From: Amoebophrya sp. A120 | Lineage: Eukaryota > Sar > Dinophyceae > Syndiniales > Amoebophryaceae | DNA length: 64,000 nt | Direction of reading: 5' to 3' | NCBI GenBank assembly: GCA_905178155.1 | Contig: CAJINV010000015.1 | Span: 457,309-521,308 of the forward strand | Part shown: positions 24,568 through 37,100 of the stretch, piece after piece | Numbering within the stretch: the stretch's first letter is position 1 | Layout of the letters: each line of letters begins with the position of its first letter | The notes under the pieces: model-generated | Seen by the model: the letters and a program-made list of their open reading frames with translations, nothing else | Told to the model about the DNA's origin: nothing | Databases searched by the model: none | Translations under genes and position numbers: made by a program

Positions 24568-25026
24568 TCAGCTCAAAAATATCTTTCGCACCATGTTCAC
24601 AGAGAGCAAGATGGCGTGTTTCGGTTTACAGTCCACACAAAAGATCTTCCTCGGGTCGTAAAGCGATTGGTACCAGGCGGTTGATCTACGTGAAGATACT
24701 GGGGTCGTTCTACTTGACGTGGTGGTGCTAGTAGTCGATGTGGTGGAACAAGCAGCTGCGTCAGTGCAAGATGAACTTGCGTGAAGAAGCCGATCTTCTG
24801 GCCTGCTCTGCAGTGACGTTCTTTCTGCGCCGGTGCTGGGGCAGGAGCCGTGGAAGTTCTTACTATTGGAACAAGATGCGTCTTTTGTTATTTCATCCTT
24901 GGTGATGTTGCTCTTCGAGTTTGATGACTGCTCCTGAGAAGTTGATGATGTCATCTGCTTCATCGGCAAGAACTCGTGCGCTGCTTTTATGTTTATTTGT
25001 TTGTTTGTTTGCTTGTTTGTTTTCAT
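24568..25026 (-). CDS. G: 152-aa ORF matching the C-terminus of F
   Basis: One exon; ATG at 25026, stop at 24568. It matches the last ~130 residues of F: EFLP-KQMTS, CPSTGAERTSLQSRPED, ASSSCTDAA, then WYQSLYDPRKIFCVDCKPKH and VNMVRKIFLS, the final 35 residues being identical. Similarity continues past the stop. The N-terminus is made of a TTTG microsatellite (KTNKQTNKQ), so this is either a truncated duplicate of F or a short gene keeping only the C-terminal module. The module has a Cys pair (CVDC). Function unknown. Confidence 0.6.
   Translation of the reverse strand: MKTNKQTNKQINIKAAHEFLPMKQMTSSTSQEQSSNSKSNITKDEITKDASCSNSKNFHGSCPSTGAERTSLQSRPEDRLLHASSSCTDAAACSTTSTTSTTTSSRTTPVSSRRSTAWYQSLYDPRKIFCVDCKPKHAILLSVNMVRKIFLS
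24990..25025. repeat. TTTG microsatellite
   Basis: Run of TTTG units with one TTGC variant, exactly where G stops matching F. Confidence 0.8.
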
Positions 25027-25677
25027 GCGTTGAGCAGGTGGGAACGCGTTTCGTCTTCACCGTTTTCCTCTAAATAGCGCTCCTTCAAAAAAAAAATCCC
25101 CAGTTGCGAGAAACGCTGAAAAAAGACTCTCCGGACTCTGTTGCCTACGACTACAAAATGAAAACGGGCCAGACTGAAGATTTTTCTAGAAGGGGCAGAT
25201 CACGGTTCTTTGATGATCGTTTTTGATTCTTATGGCGATAGTCTTTGCTAACACAGCGTTTCTAAAAGATGCACTTGCTTCCATCCACAGTCACTTGTAA
25301 TGGCTGTAGCATCCTCATCTCGCAGCAGCGGCAGCCGCACAAAATAAATGAAACGTTCTTGTGGTAACACTAACATGTAGCCTTTCCTCGTGGGAAAAAA
25401 AATACAACTTATCTTCAGGATGTTCATGACTCCATGCGCTATTCATGTGTCACGACCTGAGAGAGCAACCACACTCCGCGATCAGCAATCTCATCACACA
25501 CAAATACATGATAGTACTTCGGCTGCATAAACGAACCATGCATGACAAATGTCTAAATTCGTGACCATATTAGTATTTCAGTGAAAATAGCAGTTGCAGT
25601 AGCTGAACAAGCACCCGTGGTTTTGAGCGTACGACAATTATCTATAAAAGTTTATTCAGTAAAAACGAGAACGAAAA
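25027..25677. other. Intergenic, gene B 3' side
   Basis: AT-rich; I see no gene and no introner. Confidence 0.5.
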
Positions 25678-28600
25678 CTAACTTATAAACATTTCATCGT
25701 CCTGCAGGTCGATTTCCTGTAGCCCGAAACCAACTGTAGCAAGCTCTAGAGACGGTTCTCCCAGCCCTGCTCCGGTGGCAACCGAGCCGAGCTGCAGAAC
25801 CGAGTTCAAGTACGGGCGCATCAGGTCCAGGAAGGGCTTGGAGCGCTCGGCCCATGACGGCGTTTCATTGTTCCCGGCTGCTGCCCCCGGTGTCGCACTC
25901 CCACCGGAAAATGTTATCTCCTCTGCACCATCTTCGATGGGAACGAATTTCAGTGTGGAAATCAAGTCCAGGCCCCGCCACAGGAGAAAGTGCAAATACC
26001 GGTCGGCCTCCTGCTCCTGCGCAGGATCCTCTGCGACTTCTTGTTGTGTGGGTGATGTGCGGCGTCGTGCCATGGGCAGCTCGTCCGGAGTTGTACTAGA
26101 ACTCCCTTGCTTGTTTCCCGTTGCAGAAAGCCTCTTGTTAGTATCCAGTACATGAAACCACACACGCCACAGGCCGTTGGACAACTTCTCCGCAATGGCC
26201 GCGTCCGCGGACGGAGCATGATCGTGTGGTGAAAATAGATCGTCTTGACCAACATCACTTCCGGTGGTTGGAGGCCTGCCCGCAAGTGCAGTGGTTCCTC
26301 CCCTGGACGACCGGCGGTCTCCGGCTTGGGACGAGCGCGACCTAGCACTAGTGGAAGCGGCTCCGCGACTGCGAGACCGCGAGCAGCTGCGAAAACCCGC
26401 TTGGAGTTGGACCATCTCGCTCAGCATCATTATTTCTCGTTCGCGGCGCGTTAGTCGCTGTGTTCGAGGAGCTGCGGCTTCAGCGCTAGTGGACGATAGG
26501 AGTTGCTCGTCGCTACTTTCAGCACTTCTTCGCCTGCGAGTACAGCATAGGATTCTTCTAAAGCCTGCGGGCACAGCACTTCTTCGCCTGCGAGTCGGAG
26601 GCTCTTCGAGATCACGACTTTTCGGCAGCAAGCGCCGTGCTTTCGGTGGTCGCGAATCTTCGGCCGCGACAAGCCTTTGGAAGATCTGCTGAACTGGGGC
26701 CTGGAAGAGACTATTGGCAGGAGCCTGGTCGTGTCGAGCAGCTCCAGCCTGCTGCCCCTTCTTCGGGCTGCCGAAGCTGGCTTGGCCTCCACTGCTGCCT
26801 TGTTCTGCCAACCGTCCTCCAAACGGACCTACAGATGCTGCCACGTCGCCTGCGGGAGGACCCTTCTTAGTGGCCGTCTCCCGGCGACCCGCAGCCGAAG
26901 AAGAGGCAACAGAAGGAGCATCACGCTCAAGCCGGAGGTGTTCGACAGGTTTGCACAGCTCCTGCTGTAGGCGCTTGATGTGGCTGGCCAATCTTTCAGT
27001 TTCTATTTCTTTTCGAAGAAACGTTCTGTCGTCCAACATTTGACTTTCTTTTCGACGAAGCTCTTCTATTCGACGAAGCTGCTCCGCTTCGCCTGTAGCG
27101 GGAGGACCCTTGTTAGTGGCCGCCCCACCCGCAGCCGAAGAAGAGGCAACAGAAGGAGCAAGCCGGAGGCGTTCTTCAGCTTCGCCCACCTTCGCATACA
27201 TGTTTTTCATGGCCTCCTGCTCCTGTTGGCGCTTGATGCGGCTGCGACGACACTCTAGCTCTAGGTGTTCTGCCTCCTGCAGGGCCTCCGCTTGACGCTT
27301 GATGTGTAGTCTGGCCAAGCTTTCACTATCTCTTTCTTTCAGAAGAAATCGAAGGCGTTGACCCTCCTGCCGAGGCTTTTCGGTGTCCGTGTCGGCCAAG
27401 CTTTCCGTTATGAGGCGTGTGACCCTGCCGAAGCTTTCTGCTATACGACGACGACGCTGTTCCCATGCGATGTCGCTTGATGCCTCTTCGCCTGCGGGAG
27501 AACCCTTGTTAGCGGCCGCCCCACCCGCAGCCGAAGAAGAGGCAACAGAAGGAGCATCAAGCGACATCCCGAATTCATCCATGACCTGACGTATGGCTGC
27601 CTCCTTCACGGCCTCCGGGACACGGTGCCTGAGGATGGCCAAGCTTTCACTGTCTTTTCGACGATTCGCCTCCTCCATGAGCTCCTTGTATTTAATGGCC
27701 TCCCGCATCATGGCCTCCTCCAGGGAATGCAGCACTTCGTCCATCATGTCCTCCGGTTGGCGCTTGAACTGGCTTGCCAATCTTTCTGATCTTTCTGTAA
27801 GAAAATCTAGCTCACTTGCTGAAAGTCCAAGGCGGCTCTCCACCTTCTTCCAAAGCTCTTCGAAGTCGATGCGACTTTTTCGCCTCTTTTCGGTGGCCAA
27901 TTCGCGATGAAACGCTTCTCTTCGAAGCTCTTCTTCTCTTCGACGTTCATCAGCCTCCGCTGCTCGTCGTGCAGCCTCCGCTTCTCGTCGTGCAGCCTCC
28001 GTGGCCCGCCGTGCACCACTTGCATCTTCCACGTACGGGGCCGAGTGCGCCTCGTGCGCGCCGTGATGCGCTCTTGGATCGCCACGGGTACCCTCCGTGT
28101 ACGACATTGCCTCGCGGCCCGTGGTCATGTTGATTTGTGGCACCGCGCCCAAAACGGCGGGAGGGGCGCCGGTGCGGCTAACGCGAATCGGGATCCTTGC
28201 CGAGAGCGGGGTACGGGGCGCGCACAGCGACGGGCACCAGGCTGCCACCTCTTGCCAAGCTTTTTCCTGGCGTGAGCTGAAAAGCAGGTGTCCGTGGCAC
28301 ACAACGCACTCGCCTCGGTGCCCCCACTGCAAATACTGCGCGACCCGGGGCTTCAACACGGCTGGGCCTGGCTTCTCGAGGAAAACGGCCTGCTCGAGGG
28401 GCATTCTGTTTCCACGCAGAACTTCCGACTTGAAAATCGTCCTAGTTTCAGTGCCGTCTTCCTCTTCTTTCCCGTTATCTTTCCTCTTGTACAGAGCAAA
28501 ACGGCAGCTCGCATTTCTCGGCGCTTCTTTCTCGAACTCTTCCATTCCACCGCGGAACTCTAGCCCGGCACTGCCATCCTGGACTTGTTCTGGGTCATCT

Positions 28601-31600
28601 TCATAAGGGCGGTCGCGGCTCCCCCTGCTACGAATCCTGCTGGTGCTGGGGGTTGTGCAAGATGTAGTTGACTTCGCTTCCAAATATGCTCGGTAAAGGC
28701 CTTCGTAGCCTATGTTGCCAATTTGGAATACTCCGCGCGAACGAAAATTGTCTGCGGCTTCTCCCCAATACACGGGGAAGGAGGGATCGATGCTCTCCTG
28801 TATTTTGGAATTTCTTGTCTCTCCACGCTGGCCCTCTGATTGAATACCCAAACCGAGGCTGATGGTTAGCACTCTGCTCCTGTCATACCGCCCTCGTTTG
28901 CAAAAATCTCTTGCCTGTTTGCACGAAGTCCGCACGCCGTTATCACCAACTTCAGGCGGCCGGCCCCAGTACCGCAAAAACCCCGCGATACACTGCTCTT
29001 CTACGGTGAGTGCGTTGCGCACCACTTCTCCGGGGCTGATAAAGTCGGTGAGCATGACTCTGTTCCTTAGCATTACCCTTGCCTTCCCGTTGCTCCTCAG
29101 GCTATGGCTACCGCTAGTACCGCTTAAAGACGATACAATACCGGATATCGGAAAAAGCCGCGTTGTGATGAGTCGCAGGCACTCGCGGTCGTAGTTGTCC
29201 TGCGAATCTTCGTCATCGCTGTGGTGCCTGGAGGTGGTGGCGAAAGGGAACATGTCCGCAATTACTGTTTGTCTTTCATTTTCGTATCAAGCTTGAATAT
29301 GTCCTCTGGCTCTGGAAAGAATATGCAGATACTTTGACTTGCCATGCTGTTCTTGAATCTACTGCCACAAGGTTTGGAATGCACACAGTGGCCCACATAC
29401 TTACGATTTGTTAACGAGGGGCTCTGCCGGGAATTCCGCGTGCCCAGCCTGCATGAAGGACGAGGATGCCCTCTCCACCTACAGACGTGAGCTGCGCGTT
29501 TTCTGTGGACCATGGTTTTCTGTACACCATGCAAGACAGAATTTGAATTGTGATGCCTTTGCCTGTATCCTGTGCAAAAGTATCGCACTCGTAGTAATTG
29601 CTATCATGCATGAAAAACATCCCTTGTATTTAGGTAAATCAGCATTACAAATTCCATTTTTCTTCTTGAAAAAATTTGCAATTTATACTAGTACGATACT
29701 TTTGCAATGCATAGCCTGTTACAAAATGTTGCGCATGAGAAGTCTACTGCATCCTTCCAGAACCGGACAGATTTGTATATACATACCTCGAAAGACTCTT
29801 GGCTGATGTCCAATACAGCTACCGGCTCACCATCGTGAGATGAAATAGAGGATCTTGATGATATGAGAGCGCACAAGGAATTCCCTCTCCCGGCGCTTAT
29901 CTGTATAGCATGGACAGCAATTATCATTATGCAAACACCAGCACGCGTGGAGCGTGTGCACGACAAGTTCTTCATGCGTCAACTGCAGAGCTGAGATTGG
30001 CCTTGTTCATGTTCTGGAGCAATCAGAGTGTGATATCTAATCGCGACAAAAGGTGGAAACATCTGAAGAAATTACTTACAATGTTGCATATGGAAATGAG
30101 CGGGGGCAGGGGGAGTTCACTTGTGCACTCGCATACTACCAAAATCCAAATGGTCGGCGTATTTCCTGTCATAAACCTGGGGGTCTACCGCGAGATTTTT
30201 TAGCAAAACATCCACAACCCTTTCGGTCCAGAGGCGATGGAGAAGACGGCTCCAAGCAGGAGGTGCAGGCTCTTGGGCTTCAACTTCATCCCGCTCTAGC
30301 TGCGCATCCAGCATGATCCTCTCTACTACTTCGCCCCCCACCACTCTCTCTAGCGGCTCGCGGAAGGCTGCGTTCATGATTTTCAGAAGCGAAATGTTTC
30401 CATCGCCAGGAATAACACCACCTCTGCTCTTCATCTGCCGGACGCAGGTTTGCACAAGGTGAGGGAAGTTGTAGGCGTGATCTTCGCGGCTTTGGAGGTC
30501 CCCGGTCCTTTTCGTCGAGTTATCAAATGTAAAAATGTCTGGGTCTGGAAGAATGCAAGATTTGTGATGCAGGTTTTCCATGACCCATGAGGCCTGGCAT
30601 GCAGTACCTAGCATGAGAGATGCTGTGAGATGTCTATCATGCCTATCCTGCATGAGAAACTCCCTGTCAACCTGGTCAAAAGCGGACATCTTTTGGTAAT
30701 CATGCAACACAAATTTTTGCATGATCCAGACTCAGCACGACAAGTTCCAATCTTCCAGACCCAGACATTTTTGCAATTCATACGAATTTGGCTTTGACCA
30801 CCACTGATTCGACAGCGTGGAAAACCAAGGCCCCTGGGCTATCCTGTGCAAAAGTATCGCACTAGTAGTAATCGCAGTCATGCATTACAAGTCTCCTTCT
30901 TAAACCTAAATCCGCATTACAAATTCCATTTTCCATGCAGAGGGAATTTGTCATGCGATTTCTACTAGTACGATGCTTTTGCATTTCATATGGGCGAACC
31001 ACCGGCAAAACTTGTTTGTCAGGAAGGCAAAGTTCTGCGTTCCTTCCTCGCGGCTGTGTGGACCACGGCCCCTGCCTGCGCGGGGCCCGTTTGGATCTTC
31101 ATGATGAACGACGAGAGCGGGGGCAACATGTTGAGACAAACCGCGAAAAGTAGTAGAATAGGTCTCCAGTATCGTTCGTTTTGATGTCGCGCCGCCAGCA
31201 AAAAGGCTCTGTGCCCCGTGCACGGCCGCTTCGATACACGCGCGGACTGCGTCCCGCAGAGAAGGAGCAGCTCCTGCTGGTCGTGCGGCTGTCCTATGAA
31301 GATCTTGTCCGGCGGCAGCTTGATGTGCAGAAGCCGAATTATGCCGCAGATGTTGCCGGAGATGCGCCTCTCGCTCTCGGTACTGGTGAGCATGATCATC
31401 CCTAACAGTAGGGAACCAAACGGCAAGAAGCTCTTTTACCAGTCCTGTGAGTTGCGGGTTGGGAGATACGACTCGCTTGCTCCCAGGCATCGTATCCTTC
31501 TTGAAAAGTTCCGCGTAGTTTCGCCGTCGCGATGAATTATCAGCAGGAGGGTTGTTACCATCAATCTTAATATCGACGTAGCAGGTTTGCAAATAATCAT

Positions 31601-32570
31601 CACCCTCTATATCCGCTTTGACCATACACGCCACCTCAGCGACGTCCCGGAAAAGCAGCGATAATTCGAGCAGCTCTTCTGCACCAAGTTGTTCGGGTTC
31701 TTGTTGTGCTGGCGCAGTTGGTGGCGCACCCACTTCGATCCTGCTGGTTTCACGCAGAGACAGTCGTGCATCAGAACGAACTCCTGTTTTGCCCAAATTA
31801 CCCTCCTCCAGTAGCCCTAGGTAAGCATCTTCCCAAAGTGTCCGAATTTTGATCAGTTTCCTGTAGTCATGCCGGCTCAAATACTGCACGATTGTGGTAT
31901 GAATTGCAAAAGCACAACGACTATCGCACGTACCAGTCAAGTAATTAGAATTTTTACAATAGCTGTCTTGTAGAAGAAATTAGCCAAGCTGCGTGACGAA
32001 TTCGAAGGGAGCTGCTTGTGGTGCTGTTGATTATAGCATCTTGGGAAGGAGACTTGCAGCTTTTTGTGTCTTTATGCATGACTTTTGCGATATTAATTAC
32101 CATTAGTACGAGCACGATAGATAGTTTTGCACAGGTGGATATTTCTCCTCATCCGACGTTTTTGGCTGGGATGATTTTTTTGCCGATGACGAAGTTGTAA
32201 ACGAAGACGTCGATGGGGCCTGGGTCGTCGACGACGGCGTTCGCGGCATGAAGAGAGCAGATGATGCTACTTCTGCTGCCTTCCGCCGCGAGGATGTTGA
32301 GGAGGAAGCTGCTGCGCCGCCTGCTGACGAGGCAGCAGCTTTGGTTCTTCTTGCCAAAACTACTACTACACCGGGAGCGAGCACAAAACTTCCACGGTGC
32401 TGCTCGTGAAAGTAGCCGACTTCTTGGTGTTGAAAAATGGACAGCAGCGACTCCAGAAGTGCTACACTGGAGGTTAATAGCAGGAGCAGGAGAAAAATAC
32501 TGGCGCCGAAAGAGTTGTTGTCCACGCCTCCACCTAGAAATCCGCGACGGCGCGAGGGCAGTATCATCAT
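25678..32570 (-). CDS. B: 1866-aa signal-anchored coiled-coil protein, paralog of A
   Basis: Seven exons: 32570-32142, 31892-30991, 30834-30783, 30515-30136, 29922-29787, 29519-29405, 29264-25678. The sum is 5601 nt = 1867 codons. Four gaps are introners and two are GT-AG introns (29520-29786 and 29265-29404, donors GTATGT and GTAAGT). The 3.6-kb last exon is uninterrupted although A has six introners in the matching part. Start chosen at MMILPSRRRG because a hydrophobic run follows (SIFLLLLLLTSSVALL); the frame is open further upstream, so a longer N-terminus is possible. Shared blocks as listed for A. B-specific: a long Ala/Glu/Arg coiled coil containing three copies of APSVASSSAAG. C-terminus MRPYLNSVLQLGSV. 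Role unknown. Confidence 0.85.
29566..29713. mobile_element. IE1 element nested in a GT-AG intron
   Basis: Perfect GCCTG duplication. It lies wholly inside intron 29520-29786 of gene B, so frame gives no test here. Confidence 0.85.
29928..30135. mobile_element. Introner, probable IE10, decayed
   Basis: Ends TATGCAAACACC and GTGCACTCGCATA with GTGCAC near both. Flanks ATCAT/CTACC do not match, but the 5-base rule keeps frame (HLDFG to IAVHAIQ) in gene B. Confidence 0.55.
30521..30782. mobile_element. Introner, IE2
   Basis: Flanks CGAGT/CGAAT. Joins SKPNS to TKRTGDL in gene B. Confidence 0.88.
30840..30990. mobile_element. Introner, IE1
   Basis: Perfect TGGGC duplication. Joins CRWFA to QGPWFST in gene B. 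Confidence 0.9.
31898..32141. mobile_element. Introner, IE1-like, decayed flanks
   Basis: Ends TATGAATTGCAAAAGC and TTTTGCACAGGTGGATA. Flanks TGTGG/TTTCT do not match; the 5-base rule keeps frame (KTSDEEK to IVQYLS). Lies six codons from the decayed element at the homologous place in A. Confidence 0.65.
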
Positions 32571-33459
32571 AGACGGCGGACCACCAGCACCACCACGGCA
32601 GGAGTGGAACTTAAAAATATCCTTACCGTAGGACGTGGACGAGAAGTACCGCGTCGGCCGGAAAAATGAAGTTTCAGTTTGATGATCTTCCTCTGCTGCC
32701 TTCACATCATGGCACTTCTTGTCCGTCACGGCGGAAGTCAGACCCGAAAGTCGAAACCGACGACCGCGTTTCTCCCGCTCAACTCGAAAAGTATTCATTT
32801 TTGTCCGTCCAATAGTGCTTTTTGACTTCTGTCGAGAGAAAAAGGAAAAGTGTAGTATGTAAGTTGTGTTGTTGTGCTGCAATTGAAAAAATAAAACTAA
32901 AAGCAATAGCACAACGCCGCAGCACAACCTTCTGGTAGTCGTTGTGATAAAAATGCCCTTGAGGTTTAAAACGTCGCCCGAAATCGAACGTAATACTAGC
33001 CGTTCACAAAACAGAAAAATGTGGGAAATAAACGGAGATATTTTTTTTTTACTGTTCACGCCTGGGGATTGATACTTCGGATGTTGGTGATCAACGCGAC
33101 AATACATCAAGATTGAATCAAAAGCCCCAGTTTATTAATAATAAACTGGGGATTTTGAAGATGATAAGTAATAATTACTTTTTTATGGATCATAGTTTTC
33201 GTTTTGCAGTTTCTTGTCGAAGATAGAGCTAGAACATCAAGAACGGACCAACTTTCGTGAGATCCCCTTGAAAACAGATCTTCAAGAAGACCAAGACGAT
33301 TGTTGTTTGTACTACGGCATAGAACTCTGCAGGAACTTCTGCAGCTGAGTCTGCAACAGCAACGGACAAACATTGGACGTAACCAGGCTGAGCTCGTCAA
33401 AAAATAAAAGGAGGCTCGAGATCCGCCAGCCTCGGCTGCTATATTTTGCGCGAAAAGTC
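32571..33459. other. Gene B upstream
   Basis: The minus frame stays open to 33110, so the first part may be extra N-terminal coding or 5' UTR. Beyond that I see nothing. Confidence 0.4.
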
Positions 33460-33670
33460 AAATGCACCTTCTCCTGTTTGAGGCGGGGCGCGGCAGGCCG
33501 CGGCGCCGCACAGCCCGCGCGTAAGACGGAAGGTAATTTTGCATCGATTTCTGCAAATTGCACAAAGCTTGCTTCTTTAGTTTCTGCGAAAAATCCGAAA
33601 AATGCACCGTCTCCTGTTCGAGGTGGGACGCGGCAGACCACGACGCCACACCGCCCGCACGTAAGACGAA
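33460..33670. repeat. Direct repeat pair, about 72 bp each
   Basis: 33460-33531 and 33598-33670 align along their length (AATGCACC-TCTCCTGTT, GGCGCGGCAG, CG-GTAAGACG) with scattered mismatches. GC-rich; possibly a SINE-like or tRNA-like fragment, but no tRNA fold is convincing. Confidence 0.6.
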
Positions 33671-33679
33671 ACAAAGCTA

Positions 33680-33795
33680 ATCGCAGTCATGCATTACAAA
33701 TTGCTTTCTTACTTTAGGTAAACCCGCAATTACAAATGTAATTTCTCATGTTGAGGAAATTTGTCATTCGATTTAAATATACTAGTACGATGGTT
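33680..33795. mobile_element. Decayed IE1 relic, intergenic
   Basis: The interior matches IE1 (CATGCATTACAAATT, AATTTCTCATG, GAGGAAATTTGTCAT, TACTAGTACGAT), but the left inverted repeat is missing and the right is truncated. Confidence 0.7.
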
Positions 33796-33844
33796 GCGGA
33801 GAGTGCGTTTATTTGAGACGATGTCGACGATGACAAACCACGAG

Positions 33845-34080
33845 CTTATAATATATTTTGGATGTTGTTCTACTTGTTCCTTTCGCTGACTACAACAAAC
33901 ACAAAGAAAAACAAACTTGCACCGTCCACATCAGAAAGAGGGACGCTGAAACATTGACCAGCGGCATGGCTCGTCGCACTACGGATCGTCTTTCTGGTAG
34001 AAATTGGGGAGCGACACCACCGAATCCGTTTTCTTGTTTCGCACGGTACAACTGCGCATCTACGTAAAATCCTGTAAAGA
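33845..34080. repeat. Repeat shared with 16960-17215
   Basis: Partner of the copy upstream of gene A, same orientation, several small indels. Confidence 0.7.
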
Positions 34081-34146
34081 GACAGTTACTTCTGCAGCTT
34101 TCACCTCGTAGTTGGCCACGTCGTGATCATCCTCAGGAAAATAAAT

Positions 34147-37100
34147 TCAGCTCAAAAATATCTTTCGCACCATGTTCACAGAGAGCAAGATGGCGTGTTT
34201 CGGTTTACAGTCCACACAAAAGATCTTCCTCGGGTCGTAAAGCGATTGGTACCAGGCGGGTGATCTACTTGAAGATGAGCGTACTGAGGTAGAAGTTCTT
34301 GACGTGGTGCTAGTCGACGTGGAAGCTGCTGCGTCAGTGCAAGATGAACTTGCGTGATGAAGAAGATCTTCTGGCCTGCTCTGCAGTGACGTTCTTTCTG
34401 CGCCGGTGCTGGGGCAGCCGTAGGAACAAGATGCGTCTTTTGTTTCCTTCTTTTTGTTCTTCGAGTTTGACTGCTCCTGGGTTGATGTCATCTGTTTCGG
34501 CAAAAACTCGTTCCTTGCATTGTGTGTAGAAGTCCATCGCTTTCCGCATGCGTTGCAGCAGCGACTGATGTGATAGTGCGAATTCGACGCGGGCATCAGG
34601 TTTGATATCGCAGTCGATGTTGTCCTCCCACTTGGACCTAAATGGCCAGTAGACTTCCGATTTTTGCTACTACACGACGAAGACGAGAACGCGGGTAGAA
34701 GATGTCGCGTACCGAAGCCCCTCGTAGTTGAAGAAGATTCATCCGTACGTGTAGTTGAAACACCAGGACAACGACCTCTCAGCAAAGCAACACTCATACG
34801 GGCAGGGCGACGGGTGGAAGAAGTTGTGTCAAAACGGTTAATATAGGGGTGTACGTTGATCATGTGCTGCGAGCACGAAGATGATGAGGTCGAAGTTGAG
34901 GAAGTACAAGCGGAAGGACCACAGGGACGTCGAGCTGCGTTGCCCACCAGGAGAACTTTGTCATCCATCAAGTTCGGTTCGAACGGCCGCTTCGCAAACC
35001 AGGGCAGTGATTTCACCCCACTAGGATCGTTCATCTTCTTTCCAGACAGGTGTGCTGGGTCCTGGTCCGGCCTTGTTCTATTCGACAGCAGGTGTTGCTG
35101 AGGCTATGGAGAGAAAAAAGTTTGTCACAGTCACCAACTTGCAGGTTTTGCATTACAAATTTTCTCAGCATCAAAAACTTTCCTTGTATTGCAGAAACAC
35201 TAGGGAAATCCCTGATGAAGTTTGGCTGTGATGCATTTTTACGCATGGCAAACAATTTTGTATTGCAAGAATGCGCATGAGTGATCGTGACGAACTTTTT
35301 TTCTTTGATAGAGGCGGACCTGGTGCTACTGACTCGGCCGCGCGCTGGTCATAATTTTCTGTTCTTGCCACATTTACTCTGCTACGCGACAACGTAGTGC
35401 GGCGCTTTTTGCTGGCATGAGCATCATCAAAGTCATCTTCCTGCTCAGCTCCTTCATCATCCTCGGGCGTTCCTCCGTTGAAATAAGTGCAACCCTCTCC
35501 CCCAGCGCCAGTTCTGTCTGCGGCGCAGTTTTATCGTGGGGAAAAATCCCCCCTCCCCATATCGACAAGGTACGTCGCAGAAAATTTGCAATGCTGATTT
35601 GCGACCACAAATCACGTCTGTCTTGCAAGAAGGCAATTCCACAGGCTTCGCCGTATTACGCAGGCGGTTTGTGATGCTGTTGGGCCTACAGCGCAGACGT
35701 TTCTCATGCTAAGTGCCTAGGCCAAAACCTCTGTATTCAGGCTTGCTGTGGGCCTGCAGTCCTCTCCAGCAAGACAAATCTGATTTGTGTACGCAGATCA
35801 AGCATCACAGACTTCGTTTCGATATGGGGAGGGGGGATTTTTCATTTTGATAAGTTTTTCATGTTCCCTTGAAGATGCTGCGACGTACTTCTACTTTTAG
35901 AAGAAGAGGAGCAGGAGGACGAACTGCCCTTACCTGCAGGAGCGCATGTTGACATCCGCTTGTTTAATGTTCTTCGCGACAGAGAAGTAGAAGGTCTCTT
36001 GTAGTTCTTCTTCGCTGCAAGAGGAGGTCCTACAACTACCCTCGTCCCGCCGAAAGACGAACTCGAACTGGAACTGCTGACGTGTTGGCTCCTTCCAACC
36101 TATCAAATGCAAAAGTGTCTGGGTCTGGAAGATTCTGAGACTTGTCATGGATGCTTTGTATGACCCAGAATGTCTGTAATGCACGACCTAGCATCACAGA
36201 TTTTTAGAGGGCTTCCTGATGCCTATTCCGCATTACAAATGCCCTTTCCACGTAGGGGTAGCACAGTCTGGGCTCCTCTTCCTGGTCATGCAATACAGAT
36301 TTTTTTAGAGTCCAAAGATAGCATGACAAGTTTGGATCCTTTCAGACCCAGACATTTTTACATTTGATACAACCGGGACGGGGACCACGGAAGAGGAAGG
36401 TCGCCTGCAACGTGTTAAAGGCGGTATCGGCGGAGGCGGTGCAGCGTGCATGACAGTCGGCACCGCTTGCCCACTGGAACTACCTGTCGCAGTTGTCCAG
36501 AGCTTACGCAGTTTGGGGTCAACGACTATGGGAGTGTCAGGATTGAAATCGTCAAAGTTGAAATAGTTTGTTATGCATAAAATGCAACGCAGAAAATGCC
36601 TGTCTTGCAGAGTAGGCAAGGGAGGCAGATTGTAAGCCTGTTTCGGGGTAGAAGTAGAGCTGCTAAAGTAGCATGACAAAAGGCGTCTTCCTTACCCAAC
36701 CAGCATTACAAACTGGATTTCGGCTCTACTCAAATTTGTCATGCGCCGCTTAGAAATAGGGCTTCCATTTGGTATCGATATTATGCATTACAAGTTATTT
36801 CAACTTTGTCGATTTCAAACCTGACGCTTCCATAACGACACCGCTCTTCATATTGGAAGTCGTGGACGACGACGAGTTCGTGTTTGAGGCGATGTGAGCA
36901 TCCTCTTTGATGGAAGAGGGCGAAGTTGATGAGGTTAAATCTACTTCACCCTGTTCTTGCAGCATGCAATGTAAATTTCCCGTACATGTACAAAATGCAT
37001 GACAAATTTCGCTAACTTGCAGTGTCTAACTTGTCATGCTAGACTAGGACGGAAGGCAAGTTTTGTCATGCAGAGACTGCATTTGTACGTGTACGGGAAA

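Noticed and set aside
35930-36184. Minus frame ending at 35930 (FQFEFVFRRDEGSC) as an F exon with a GTAAGG donor
   Set aside because: A different frame is open through the whole exon and matches phases on both sides (GRSQHVSSSS to GNMKN), so no intron is needed.
36100-36369. Canonical GT-AG introns coinciding with introners
   Set aside because: Tested GT and AG near element ends break the frame, while the 5-base rule keeps it.
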